From assembly GCA_949299455.1 (NCBI GenBank), contig CASGAN010000009.1, forward strand, positions 1 through 51,918: 51,918 bases of DNA, written 5' to 3'. This document shows positions 8,728 through 17,146 of the stretch, in pieces. This DNA comes from an uncultured Oscillospiraceae bacterium. GTDB taxonomy: Bacteria > Bacillota > Clostridia > Oscillospirales > Ruminococcaceae. Numbering within the stretch: the stretch's first letter is position 1; each line of letters opens with the position of its first letter. The notes under the pieces are model-generated. The model was not told the DNA's origin and searched no databases. It worked only from the letters and a program-made list of their open reading frames with translations. The translations under genes and the position numbers were made by a program.

Positions 8728-8772
8728 AGAAGTATTCCCTCCCTTTCCCCATTATAAAACACATCCCACCCA

Positions 8773-8816
8773 AAAGCAAACAAAAACACCCCCGTGTGCT
8801 GCCACACGGGGGTGTT
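8773..8816 (-). terminator. Terminator of the Hdr/Flx/fumarate reductase operon
   Basis: A 14-bp stem (8785-8798 with 8803-8816, loop CTGC) is followed on the minus strand by TTTTTGTTTG. It sits 14 bp past the stop of the last operon gene. Confidence 0.9.
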
Positions 8817-8829
8817 CGTTACAGCCGAA

Positions 8830-9153
8830 TTATTCGGAAATCGCTGCCTGTGCTTCTCTCTGTTTGTCCAGACGAACGTTGCGGAAGTAGAGCGCCACGT
8901 CGATGGAAATTTCAACGAAGTTTAATACATAGAAGAACCAGCCGAGATAGAACAGCCAGTTTTCATTGCCGCCGCTCTCCGCAAACAGCATGAATTTACG
9001 GACAATACCAAAGATGTAGCCGATCAGCAGGAAAATCTCGAAGAACAAGCTTTTTCCTTTTGCGGTACGCGAAATCCACGATTTGCGGATCGAAATCGGC
9101 CACGACAAGCCAAAGCACAGAATCATCAGTGCTTCCAATAAATCAGTGATCAT
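8830..9153 (-). CDS. Small PQ-loop-like membrane protein, last gene of the energy operon
   Basis: The 107-residue protein has three predicted membrane segments (about 5-22, 36-55 and 66-90) and a charged C-terminus. The segment GLSWPISIRKSWISRTAKGKS resembles the proline-containing first helix and following basic loop of SemiSWEET/PQ-loop half-transporters. It has no histidine that could ligate haem, so it is not a FrdC/FrdD-type anchor. It is 28 bp downstream of the fumarate reductase flavoprotein gene and shares its terminator, implying a function tied to the operon, such as solute transport or membrane tethering, but this is inference. Confidence 0.6.
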   Translation of the reverse strand: MITDLLEALMILCFGLSWPISIRKSWISRTAKGKSLFFEIFLLIGYIFGIVRKFMLFAESGGNENWLFYLGWFFYVLNFVEISIDVALYFRNVRLDKQREAQAAISE

Positions 9154-9181
9154 AATTCAATATACCCCTTTTGTCAGTTGA

Positions 9182-10777
9182 TTACTTTCTGCGCGCGTAG
9201 TTCGGCAGCAGTTTCGGCGAAACAACATCGGTTTTGATGCCTGCTTCTGCCTGCTCTTTTGCAAATTTGTTGACGTGCTCCAGTGTCAGCGCACCGAGTG
9301 TGACGTCTTTCGATTTGCTCGAAGCGTTTTTGCCTGCGTTTCTGCCGAATACGATGATGTCGAGCAGCGAGTTGCCCATCAGACGGTTTCTGCCGTGGAT
9401 ACCACCAACAGCCTCGCCTGCAACGTACAGGTTCTCGATGTTTGTCATGCCGTCTGCTGTAATATCAAGTCCACCGTTTTGATAGTGCAGCGTCGGGTAT
9501 ACAAGGATCGGCTCTTTACGGATGTCGATGCCGTATTTGCCGAACATACGCATCATTGCCGGAATGCGTTTTTCGATCGTGCCTTCGCCGTTTTTGAGCT
9601 CGATCATCGGGGTGTCGAGCCATACGCCGATGCCGTCCGGTGTGTGCACGCCGTTACCACGGTCAGAGCACTCGCGGATGATCGATGCAGCCGAAACGTC
9701 ACGGGTTTCCAGCGGATGCATGAATGCTTCGCCGTTGACGTTAATCAGTTTTGCGCCCAGCGAACGAACTTTCTCGGTAACGAGTGCGCCGAAGATCTGC
9801 TCCGGATATGCAGCGCCGGTCGGATGGTACTGCAGGGTATCCGCATACAGCAGTTTTGCACCTGCACGATAGCCGAGCACCAGACCGTCTGCGGTTGCAC
9901 CGTAGTGGTTCGAAGTCGGGAAGCCCTGGTAATGCAGTCTGCCTGCACCGCCGGTTGCGATGATGACGGTTTTTGCGCGAGCAATCAAAATCTCATGGGT
10001 TTCCATGTTCATGAGAACTGCGCCTGCTGCTTTGCCGTTTTCGTCGAGAATGAGCTCGATTGCTGCGGTGAAGTCGACAACCGGAATACCGCGGTTCCAA
10101 ACCTCATCACGCAGGGTACGCATGATCTCTGCACCGGAATAGTCTTTTGCAGCGTGCATACGTTTTCTCGATGTACCGCCGCCGTGGGTGGTGATCATGA
10201 CGCCGTTTTCGTCTTTGTCAAATTCAACGCCCAGATTGTTGAGCCACTGGATTGCCTCCGGTGCCTCGTTGACGAGTTTATATAAAAGTTCCGGTTTTGC
10301 AGCAAAGTGACCGCCGCCGAATGCGTCCAGGTAGTGGATTGCCGGGGAGTCGTTTTCTTTGTCTGCTGCCTGGATGCCGCCCTCTGCCATCATGGTGTTT
10401 GCGTCACCGATGCGCAGTTTTGTGACGATCATTGCTTTTGCGCCGTTGTTGTCTGCTTCGATTGCAGCCGATGCACCTGCACCGCCGCCGCCGATGATTA
10501 AAACGTCTACGTCATAGTCGACTTTCGAAAGATCGATCTCAGCCGGATTGACGCGGCTGTTTGCCTGAAGCAGCTCAGCGAGTTCTGTCGGCACTTTTTC
10601 GCCTTTGTTTGCGCCGATCTGAAGCACTGCAAATTCGCCCTGTTTATAGTCCGGATGATATGTTGCAAGGAGAGTTTCTTTCTCTTCGGCAGTCATTCTT
10701 CTCGGCTCCAAAACCGCATTTGCACTTCTTGCTGCTTCCACTTTTTTCATGGACTCAAGCATTTCATTCGTGTACAT
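9182..10777 (-). CDS. frdA: Soluble-type fumarate reductase flavoprotein subunit
   Basis: A 531-residue flavoprotein of the FrdA/SdhA/NadB family. The FAD-binding dinucleotide fold starts at 93 (LIIGGGGAGASAA), followed by AEGGIQA, the HPTG substrate-domain motif and the GRNRLMGNSLLD catalytic-arginine segment. Two features are odd. An 88-residue N-terminal extension precedes the Rossmann strand, and the histidine that binds FAD covalently in membrane FrdA/SdhA is Asn127 here, as expected for non-covalent FAD. With the iron-sulfur partner and Hdr/Flx genes upstream and no haem anchor, it most likely reduces fumarate to succinate in the cytoplasm, comparable to methanogen TfrA. Other enoate substrates cannot be excluded. 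Confidence 0.85.
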   Translation of the reverse strand: MYTNEMLESMKKVEAARSANAVLEPRRMTAEEKETLLATYHPDYKQGEFAVLQIGANKGEKVPTELAELLQANSRVNPAEIDLSKVDYDVDVLIIGGGGAGASAAIEADNNGAKAMIVTKLRIGDANTMMAEGGIQAADKENDSPAIHYLDAFGGGHFAAKPELLYKLVNEAPEAIQWLNNLGVEFDKDENGVMITTHGGGTSRKRMHAAKDYSGAEIMRTLRDEVWNRGIPVVDFTAAIELILDENGKAAGAVLMNMETHEILIARAKTVIIATGGAGRLHYQGFPTSNHYGATADGLVLGYRAGAKLLYADTLQYHPTGAAYPEQIFGALVTEKVRSLGAKLINVNGEAFMHPLETRDVSAASIIRECSDRGNGVHTPDGIGVWLDTPMIELKNGEGTIEKRIPAMMRMFGKYGIDIRKEPILVYPTLHYQNGGLDITADGMTNIENLYVAGEAVGGIHGRNRLMGNSLLDIIVFGRNAGKNASSKSKDVTLGALTLEHVNKFAKEQAEAGIKTDVVSPKLLPNYARRK

Positions 10778-10792
10778 TGTTGCCTCTCTCCT

Positions 10793-11467
10793 TTACTTCT
10801 CGATTTCTCTTGTGTTATACAGTTCTTTGATCTCGTCGATCGGTTTCTGCATCAGCGCTTCGATCAGATCGACAAATTTGCCGTCTTTGATCTCCTGAAC
10901 ACGGTTTTCAAGGTGTTCGGATTTCGGCGCCAAGTATTTACCGGTCAGACGTCTTGCAAGCAGTGCAACGTGCGGATGCGAAATGCCTGCCGGGCAGCGG
11001 GAAGAACAAAGACCGCACATGACGCAGTCAAACGACTCTTCCGCACATTTTTCGTACTCGCCGCGCTGTGCATATGCAATGTACTGCATGACATCAAGAC
11101 CCTGCGGGCAGACTTTTGTGCAGGCATTGCAGCCGACACAGCTGTAGATCTCCGGATAGAGCTGCATCATGATCTGCTCGGTCGGACGAACTTTTTCAAT
11201 GTCATAGACTTCTTTGACCAGCGGGAAATACGGCAGTGTTGCCACATACATATTTTCCTCAACTTTTGTCTGACATGCAAGACAAGCTTTCAATTCACGC
11301 TCGCCTTTGATGCGGTAAACGGTTGCACAAGCACCGCAGAAGCCGTTGCGGCAGCCGCAGCCGCGCACCAGCTGATAGCCTGCATATTCAAGCGCACCCA
11401 TAATGGTGAGGTTTGCGGGCACTTCATACTGTTTGCCCATCAGAAAAACATGAACCATCTTTTCCAT
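10793..11467 (-). CDS. frdB: Fumarate reductase iron-sulfur subunit, FrdB/TfrB N-terminal type
   Basis: The 224-residue electron-transfer partner has an N-terminal plant-type [2Fe-2S] domain (cysteines near 37-39, 44, 47 and 62) and two [4Fe-4S] motifs, CVGCNACTKVC (110-120) and CVMCGLCSSRC (148-158). Unlike methanogen TfrB it lacks a C-terminal CCG (HdrB-like) domain; in this operon that function is supplied by the separate HdrB. Classical FrdB carries one [3Fe-4S] cluster near the quinone, whereas both cubane sites here have complete cysteine sets. It ends 15 bp before the flavoprotein start. Confidence 0.87.
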   Translation of the reverse strand: MEKMVHVFLMGKQYEVPANLTIMGALEYAGYQLVRGCGCRNGFCGACATVYRIKGERELKACLACQTKVEENMYVATLPYFPLVKEVYDIEKVRPTEQIMMQLYPEIYSCVGCNACTKVCPQGLDVMQYIAYAQRGEYEKCAEESFDCVMCGLCSSRCPAGISHPHVALLARRLTGKYLAPKSEHLENRVQEIKDGKFVDLIEALMQKPIDEIKELYNTREIEK

Positions 11468-11487
11468 TTCAGCACAACTCTCCTTTA

Positions 11488-12315
11488 TTAGTATTCGTTC
11501 GGAAGTTCATCGAGTTCATCAAAACGGAACACCGGGCCGTCTTTGCAGACGTATTTATCGCCGATGTTGCAGCGGCCGCATTTGCCGACGCCGCATTTCA
11601 TCCGAAGCTCCATCGTTGTGTATACCTGTGTTTCAGTAAAGCCAAGCTCTTTTAAGCCTGCCAGTGTGAATTTAATCATGATCGGCGGGCCGCAGAGCAG
11701 AACGGTTTTGTTTAAGTCCGGACTCAGTTCTTTGACATAATTCGGAACGAAGCCGACGTGGCCGTCCCATCCCTCTTCCTCACGGTCGATGGTGAGGTTT
11801 ACTTCGACGCCTGCGTCTGTCATCCACTCGTTGATGATTTCCTGGTAATCAACGAGGTCTGCTTTCGAACGGGAACCGTAGATGATCTGCACGCTGCCGT
11901 ACTGATCGCGTTTGTCGCGGACATAGTTGATGACCGAACGAAGCGGCGCTAAACCGATACCGCCGGCGATGAACAAAAGATCTTTGCCTTTTAATGCAGT
12001 TTCCACCGGGAATGCGTTGCCGTACGGACCGCGGACGGTGACCTGCTGGCCCGGCTCCATCATGTGAAGCCAAGTGGTCAGACAGCCGCATTTTTTGATG
12101 CTGAATTCCATGAATTCTTTGTTTGTCGGCGACGAAGTGATCGAAAACATCGCTTCACCGACACCCGGGATCGACAGCATCGCACACTGACCGGGCATAT
12201 GCTCAAACAGTTTGTTTCCGTCGAGGCCGACGACGCGGAACGTTTTGACATCCGGTGTATCAATGCGGATGTCCGTTACGACGCCGACTTTCGGAATCAA
12301 AGTTTCCTGAATCAT
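11488..12315 (-). CDS. flxA: FlxA-type NAD(P)H-binding flavoprotein subunit
   Basis: A 275-residue protein of the ferredoxin-NADP reductase/DHODH electron-transfer superfamily: N-terminal FAD-binding barrel (GQCAMLSIPGVGEAMFSITS), then a nucleotide-binding domain (LLFIAGGIGLAPLRSVI) and a C-terminal [2Fe-2S] motif with Cys241, Cys246, Cys249 and Cys257. In Desulfovibrio the FlxA homologue takes electrons from NADH and passes them through FlxB-D to HdrABC. It abuts flxB with no spacing. Anaerobic sulfite reductase B and hydrogenase gamma subunits share the fold, but the flxBCD-hdr context favours Flx. Confidence 0.88.
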   Translation of the reverse strand: MIQETLIPKVGVVTDIRIDTPDVKTFRVVGLDGNKLFEHMPGQCAMLSIPGVGEAMFSITSSPTNKEFMEFSIKKCGCLTTWLHMMEPGQQVTVRGPYGNAFPVETALKGKDLLFIAGGIGLAPLRSVINYVRDKRDQYGSVQIIYGSRSKADLVDYQEIINEWMTDAGVEVNLTIDREEEGWDGHVGFVPNYVKELSPDLNKTVLLCGPPIMIKFTLAGLKELGFTETQVYTTMELRMKCGVGKCGRCNIGDKYVCKDGPVFRFDELDELPNEY

Positions 12316-13344
12316 TTATGCTTCCTCCCCCAATGCTTTGATAACTTTTGCAATATTCATTGAAATCGGGCATTTTGTGAGGCACCGGCCGCATCCGACA
12401 CAGCTGTAGATGCCCTCGTTGTTCGACGGGTAGTACACAAGCTTGTGCATGAAGCGCTGACGGAACCGCTCCACCTGGGTAAGACGCGGGTTGCCGTGCG
12501 CCATACGGGTGAAGTCGGAATACATGCAGCTGTCCCAGCAGCGATAACGTTTAATGCCGTGGCCGGTATCAAAGTCGCGGATGTCATAGCACTGGCAGGT
12601 CGGGCAGACGAATGTGCACGAGCCGCAGCCAAGGCACGCTTCGGACAGGTCTTTCCAACGGTTCGAATCAAACAGTTTCAAGAGATTTTCCGGTTTGAAG
12701 TTCGAAAGATCAAGCGAGCCGAGCGGCAGTTTTTTGAGGATCTCTTTGACCTCTGCCTGCTGTGCTTTCACTGCCTCGTCATCGCTTTCTGCAAGCAGTT
12801 CGGAAACAGAGGAAAGGAATGCTTCACCTTTTTCGGTATTTGCCGAGAGATACAGGTTCTCGCCTGCAATCCAGCCGCTCACGTCGCCTGCCGGATTGGT
12901 CGGGTCAATGCCGAACACGGTGCAGAAGCAGGTTTCCTCCGGACGGGTGCATGCCAGTGTGACGATCACACCGTGATCGCGGCGGTTTTTATAGTAGGAG
13001 TCAACCGGTTCAACCAAGAAAACGCGGTCTAAAATGTCAAAGCTTCTTGCGTCGCAGGCACGCACGCCGAACACCACGAAATCCTCCGATTCGGTGCGGG
13101 TGTCGATGACTTCGATCGTTTTGCCTTCCATTTTGAAGTCGACCAGGTTCTCGGTCTGCGGGAAGAAGAAGTCTTTTGCACTTCTTGCGGTGTTGAGCGC
13201 GTTCGAAAGCGTCACACCTTCGTGCCAGACTTTATACTCTGCGTGGCCCGATGCTTCGTCGTCCACCGGCAGGTACAGTTTGCGGGTGCTTGCCACTGCC
13301 GCAAACAGATCGTTTAATTTGGAAACAGGAAGTGTAAACATCAT
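12316..13344 (-). CDS. flxB: FlxB-like 4Fe-4S dicluster protein
   Basis: The 342-residue protein has an N-terminal domain seen in anaerobic sulfite reductase A and hydrogenase beta subunits, with a CDARSFDILDRVF segment and CTRPEETCFC, then two C-terminal [4Fe-4S] motifs, CLGCGSCTFVCPTC and CVGCGRCLTKCP. It should relay electrons between FlxA and FlxC/D. Its stop is directly adjacent to the flxA start and its own start overlaps flxC by 4 bp, indicating tight translational coupling. Confidence 0.85.
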   Translation of the reverse strand: MMFTLPVSKLNDLFAAVASTRKLYLPVDDEASGHAEYKVWHEGVTLSNALNTARSAKDFFFPQTENLVDFKMEGKTIEVIDTRTESEDFVVFGVRACDARSFDILDRVFLVEPVDSYYKNRRDHGVIVTLACTRPEETCFCTVFGIDPTNPAGDVSGWIAGENLYLSANTEKGEAFLSSVSELLAESDDEAVKAQQAEVKEILKKLPLGSLDLSNFKPENLLKLFDSNRWKDLSEACLGCGSCTFVCPTCQCYDIRDFDTGHGIKRYRCWDSCMYSDFTRMAHGNPRLTQVERFRQRFMHKLVYYPSNNEGIYSCVGCGRCLTKCPISMNIAKVIKALGEEA

Positions 13345-14318
13345 TGTTTTCCTCCTCTTTCATAGACAATGCTCGGCTCGACGTCCTCAGTGGTGAACGT
13401 GTTGAGCGGTGCGCGCTCGTCTGCGTTCTCGCCTGCCTGATATTCGCCGTACAGCTCGTTGATGTCTTTGATGAATTTCCGGTTCAAAAGATGGAGCGGA
13501 ATGTTCTGCGGGCAGACACGCGAGCATTCGCCGCAGTCGGTGCAGCGTCCTGCCACGTGGAATGCACGGATGATGTGGAACATATTCTCCTCAAACGAAT
13601 CGGAAGCGCCTTTGTTGAATGCGCCGGACTGCTCATTGTCGAATACGCATTTTTCGCACGAGCAAGCCGGACATACGTTGCGGCATGCGTTGCAGCGGAT
13701 GCAGCGGGACAGCTCGTTTCTCCAGAATTCGAAACGCTCGTCCGGTGTCATCGCTTCAATTTTCTCCACCATGTCAAACCGGTGGTTGTCTGCAACAACG
13801 TCGCCCTCTTCGCCTAACAGCTCATCGTAAACGACGTGTTTTTTGCTCTTGCAGTTTGTGCAGCGTTCGCTCATTGCGTCCGCTTTGCTCATTGTGCTGT
13901 CGCCGTACAGAGTTTTGACGGTCACAGTTTCGCCGTCGCTTGTCATGCTGCAAATACCGGTCAGGCCGGTTGCTTTGACAGTGTCAACGTCGACTTTGCC
14001 GTCGCACGGAACGCCGATCACATACACGTTTTCACGCAGGATGCGGTGCTCTTTTAACAGCTGGCTGAAGCTGTAGGTGTCGCACGGTTTTAAGAATACG
14101 AGCGTTTTTCCCTCTTTTCTCGACTGTGCGATCATGTATTTCGAGAGATTGGCCTCGCACAGGTCGTTATACAAAAACGCGCTGTCGAGCTCCTCGGCAG
14201 TTGTGAACACGCCCGGAGTGATGTCATAATCGAATTCGCCGGCTTTCCAACCGACCACACGAGCAACTTCACCGCTTGCGAGCAGTTCTTTTGCGCGTTT
14301 GATCATTTCGCTTTGCAT
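13341..14318 (-). CDS. flxC: FlxC-like 4Fe-4S protein
   Basis: A 325-residue iron-sulfur protein with an N-terminal F420-hydrogenase-beta-like region (CDTYSFSQLLKEH; RCTNCKSKKHVVYDE) and two C-terminal cluster motifs, CIRCNACRNVCPACSC and CTDCGECSRVCP. It is homologous in layout to FlxB, consistent with an old duplication in the Flx family. It overlaps flxD by 16 bp; a second in-frame ATG at 14306 would reduce that overlap. Confidence 0.83.
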   Translation of the reverse strand: MQSEMIKRAKELLASGEVARVVGWKAGEFDYDITPGVFTTAEELDSAFLYNDLCEANLSKYMIAQSRKEGKTLVFLKPCDTYSFSQLLKEHRILRENVYVIGVPCDGKVDVDTVKATGLTGICSMTSDGETVTVKTLYGDSTMSKADAMSERCTNCKSKKHVVYDELLGEEGDVVADNHRFDMVEKIEAMTPDERFEFWRNELSRCIRCNACRNVCPACSCEKCVFDNEQSGAFNKGASDSFEENMFHIIRAFHVAGRCTDCGECSRVCPQNIPLHLLNRKFIKDINELYGEYQAGENADERAPLNTFTTEDVEPSIVYERGGKQ

Positions 14319-14749
14319 CTCAAGTCCTCCAATCTCTTGTTCTCGCCGAGTTTTGTGACGGTTGCCACAAAGTCATTCATCGTTGCGGCAAATTTTGCGC
14401 CCTCTGCCGCGGATACCCACTCGACACGGGTACGCTCTTTTTCAATGCCCAGATAGTCGAGCATCGAGAATAAAAGCGTCATTCTTCTTCTTGTATAGTA
14501 GTTGCCGGTGGTGTAGTGGCAGTCGCCCGGATGGCAGCCGCACAGGATGACACCGTCTGCACCGCGCTGGAACGCACGCAGGATAAACATCGGATTGACA
14601 CGGCACGAGCACGGTACGCGGATGATTTTGACGTCAGCCGGATATTGAAGACGGTTTGTACCTGCCAAATCGGCGCCTGCATACGAACACCAGTTGCAGC
14701 AGAATGCAACAATTTTCGGTTTGAATTCGTTTGTTTCTTTTACTTGCAT
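14303..14749 (-). CDS. flxD: FlxD / MvhD-like hydrogenase iron-sulfur subunit
   Basis: The 148-residue MvhD-family protein links electron donor modules to HdrA. Recognisable segments are CCNWCSYAGADLAG, VPCSCRVNPMFILRAFQRGADGVI and CGCHPGDCHYTTGN, which supply the [2Fe-2S] cysteines. In methanogens MvhD docks MvhAG to HdrA; here no NiFe hydrogenase subunits are present and FlxA-C replace them. It overlaps hdrA by 10 bp, matching the physical contact between these subunits. Confidence 0.92.
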   Translation of the reverse strand: MQVKETNEFKPKIVAFCCNWCSYAGADLAGTNRLQYPADVKIIRVPCSCRVNPMFILRAFQRGADGVILCGCHPGDCHYTTGNYYTRRRMTLLFSMLDYLGIEKERTRVEWVSAAEGAKFAATMNDFVATVTKLGENKRLEDLRCKAK

Positions 14750-16731
14750 ATTGCGTCAACCTCCGCCATGATCTGACTGTTCGAGAAGCCTTTAAGGTCC
14801 ATTGCGCCCGACGGACAAGCAACTGTACAAGCACCGCAGCCCTGGCAGACTGCTTCGTTGACGGATGCCACGCGGCGGATTGCAGTGGTACGGTCCGGCA
14901 TTCTGAACTCTTTGTCGGAATATGTGATCGCACCGTACGGACAAACTTTTTCACACGACGAGCAGCCGTTGCACATCAGCTCGTTTGCCTGTGCGACACA
15001 CGGGTTGCAGGTCAGTTTGTCTTTTGCAAGCAGGCCGATGACTTTTGCAGCGGCAGCACTTGCCTGCGATACGGTTTCCGGAATATCTTTCGGTCCCTGG
15101 CACACACCGGACAGGAAAATGCCGGCAGTCGGGCTTTCCACCGGACGCAGTTTCGGGTGCGCTTCGGTGAAGAAGTCGTTGGTATCCATGCTTGCGGTCA
15201 GCATGGTTGCAAGCGAACGTGCCGATTTGTCCGGCTCGATTGCAGCAGCCAGAACGACCAAGTCTGCATTGATGTGGAGCTGTTCGTTCGACAACAGGTC
15301 AGACGCCTGCACCATCAATGTACCGTCGGAACGCGGAACCACTTTGCCGACCATGCCTTTGATGTAGTGCACGCCGTATTCCTCAACAGCGCGGCGGTAG
15401 AACTCGTCGAAGTTCTTGCCCGGGGTACGCACGTCGATATAGAACACGTACACATCGGTATCCGGATATTTCTCACGGGTGAGCATTGCGTGTTTTGCGG
15501 TGTACATACAGCAGATCTTCGAGCAGTATGTTTTGCCGCAGCCCGAAGTGTCACGGCTGCCGACACACTGAACGAATACGATCGTGTGCGGATGTTTGCC
15601 GTCGGACGGGCGGAGCAGTGTGCCGGAAGTCGGGCCTGCTGCGTTGGTCAGACGCTCGAATTCAAGCGAGGTGATGACGTCCTTGCTCTGCGAGTAGGAG
15701 AACTCATCGAAATCGTCGAGTTTGATCGGGTTAAAGCCGGTTGCAACGACGATTGCGCCGTATTTTTCCTCGACGATGGTATCCTGCTGTTTGTAGTCGA
15801 TTGCGCCGACGGTGCAGAATTTCGAGCAGACGCCGCATTTGCCGTTTTTGAGCATGTTGCAGTAGTTTGCATCGATCGTTGCAACTTTCGGCACAGCCTG
15901 TGCAAACGGGATGTAGATGGCACGGCGGTTATCCATGCCCATGTTGAATTCGTTCGGCACGTTTTTGACCGGACATTTCTCGGTGCAGATGCCGCATCCG
16001 GTACATTTGTCCTCGTCGACATAGCGTGCTTTTTTCTTGATTTTCACGGTGAAGTTGCCGACAAAGCCTTTGACGTCTTCGACTTCACTGTAGGAATAGA
16101 TCTTGATTTTCTCGTTCTGTGCACAGTCGACCATTTTCGGTGTCAGGATACATGCCGCACAGTCGAGTGTCGGGAACGTTTTATCGATCTGGGTCATTTT
16201 GCCGCCGATGGTCGGCTGTTTCTCGACGATGTCGACCTCAAAGCCAGCCTCTGCGATGTCGAGTGCGGTCTGGATGCCGGCAATACCGCCGCCGATGACG
16301 AGCGCACGTTTGACAACCGGGCTTTCGCCTGCGGTAAGCGGTGCATTCAAGTGCACTTTTGCAACAGCCGCTTTGCCCAAAATGACTGCTTTTTCGGTTG
16401 CACTCCAGATATCTTTGTGAATCCACGAGCACTGCTCACGGATGTTTGCGATCTCCACCATGTAGGGGTTGATGCCTGCCGCCTGTGCCGCTTTGCGGAA
16501 GGTCGCCTCGTGCATACGCGGCGAACACGAACAGACGACAACACCGGTCAGTCCATATTCTTTAATGGAATCTTTAATCAGGTTTTGTCCCGCTTCGGAA
16601 CACATGTACTGATAATCCGTGGAGAAAACGACACCCGGCTCGCTTTTTAACGCTTCTGCAACGGCTTTGACATCAACGGTTGCCGCGATGTTTGTGCCGC
16701 AATGGCAGACAAATACGCCAATTTTCTGCAT
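14740..16731 (-). CDS. hdrA: Heterodisulfide reductase-like subunit A, electron-bifurcating flavoprotein
   Basis: The 663-residue length matches HdrA. Order: N-terminal domain with VCHCGTNIA and CSCSPRMHE (1-75), FAD Rossmann motif GGGIAGIQ (147-154), an inserted ferredoxin domain starting CTGCGICTEKC (243-253), a CSKICCMYTAKHA segment, then two C-terminal ferredoxin motifs (CNGCSSCEKVCP and CQGCGACTVACP). In characterised HdrA the single FAD splits an electron pair between ferredoxin, via the C-terminal clusters, and HdrC/HdrB. The operon supplies NADH input (Flx) and a likely second acceptor. A 639-residue open frame on the opposite strand is a shadow. Confidence 0.95.
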   Translation of the reverse strand: MQKIGVFVCHCGTNIAATVDVKAVAEALKSEPGVVFSTDYQYMCSEAGQNLIKDSIKEYGLTGVVVCSCSPRMHEATFRKAAQAAGINPYMVEIANIREQCSWIHKDIWSATEKAVILGKAAVAKVHLNAPLTAGESPVVKRALVIGGGIAGIQTALDIAEAGFEVDIVEKQPTIGGKMTQIDKTFPTLDCAACILTPKMVDCAQNEKIKIYSYSEVEDVKGFVGNFTVKIKKKARYVDEDKCTGCGICTEKCPVKNVPNEFNMGMDNRRAIYIPFAQAVPKVATIDANYCNMLKNGKCGVCSKFCTVGAIDYKQQDTIVEEKYGAIVVATGFNPIKLDDFDEFSYSQSKDVITSLEFERLTNAAGPTSGTLLRPSDGKHPHTIVFVQCVGSRDTSGCGKTYCSKICCMYTAKHAMLTREKYPDTDVYVFYIDVRTPGKNFDEFYRRAVEEYGVHYIKGMVGKVVPRSDGTLMVQASDLLSNEQLHINADLVVLAAAIEPDKSARSLATMLTASMDTNDFFTEAHPKLRPVESPTAGIFLSGVCQGPKDIPETVSQASAAAAKVIGLLAKDKLTCNPCVAQANELMCNGCSSCEKVCPYGAITYSDKEFRMPDRTTAIRRVASVNEAVCQGCGACTVACPSGAMDLKGFSNSQIMAEVDAICK

Positions 16732-16746
16732 TTGTTTGTCTCCTCC

Positions 16747-17133
16747 TTATTTTGTGTACTTGCGGAATGCGCTGACGATTGCCTGCTGCGGAAGTTCTTC
16801 GTCCAAAAGCTCTGGCAAATCGCCTTTTTTCATGTGGTTCTTGTCCTGCTCACGGATGACGGCCAGGCGCACTGCTTCGATCAGTTTTGCCGGCTGCACA
16901 TCACGCGGACACCGCTCCACACACGCAAAGCAGGTCAGACATTTATAAATGGAATCCGACGACAGAAGCGGTTCGATGTTGCCGCTCTCCACCATGTAAA
17001 CAAACTGGTGCGGATGATATTCCATCTCGTCATACGCCGGACAGGTTGCGGAACATTTGCCGCAGCGCATACATTTGCGGGCATTCACGCCGCTGATTCT
17101 GAGAATCAGCTCTTGTTTGTCCTGTTTTTGCAT
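16747..17133 (-). CDS. hdrC: Heterodisulfide reductase-like subunit C
   Basis: A 128-residue protein with two [4Fe-4S] motifs, CMRCGKCSATCP and CLTCFACVERCP, the HdrC pattern. It bridges HdrA and HdrB electrically. It has no membrane segment, so this is the soluble HdrABC type rather than HdrDE. It sits 13 bp after hdrB and 15 bp before hdrA. Confidence 0.94.
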   Translation of the reverse strand: MQKQDKQELILRISGVNARKCMRCGKCSATCPAYDEMEYHPHQFVYMVESGNIEPLLSSDSIYKCLTCFACVERCPRDVQPAKLIEAVRLAVIREQDKNHMKKGDLPELLDEELPQQAIVSAFRKYTK

Positions 17134-17146
17134 CTGCCGACCCTCC

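Noticed and set aside
9275-10285. 336-residue open frame on the plus strand
   Set aside because: Antisense to frdA with shadow-frame composition.
14731-16650. 639-residue open frame on the plus strand
   Set aside because: Antisense to hdrA, whose motifs and operon context are unambiguous; the composition (Cys, Arg, Val rich) is that of a shadow frame.
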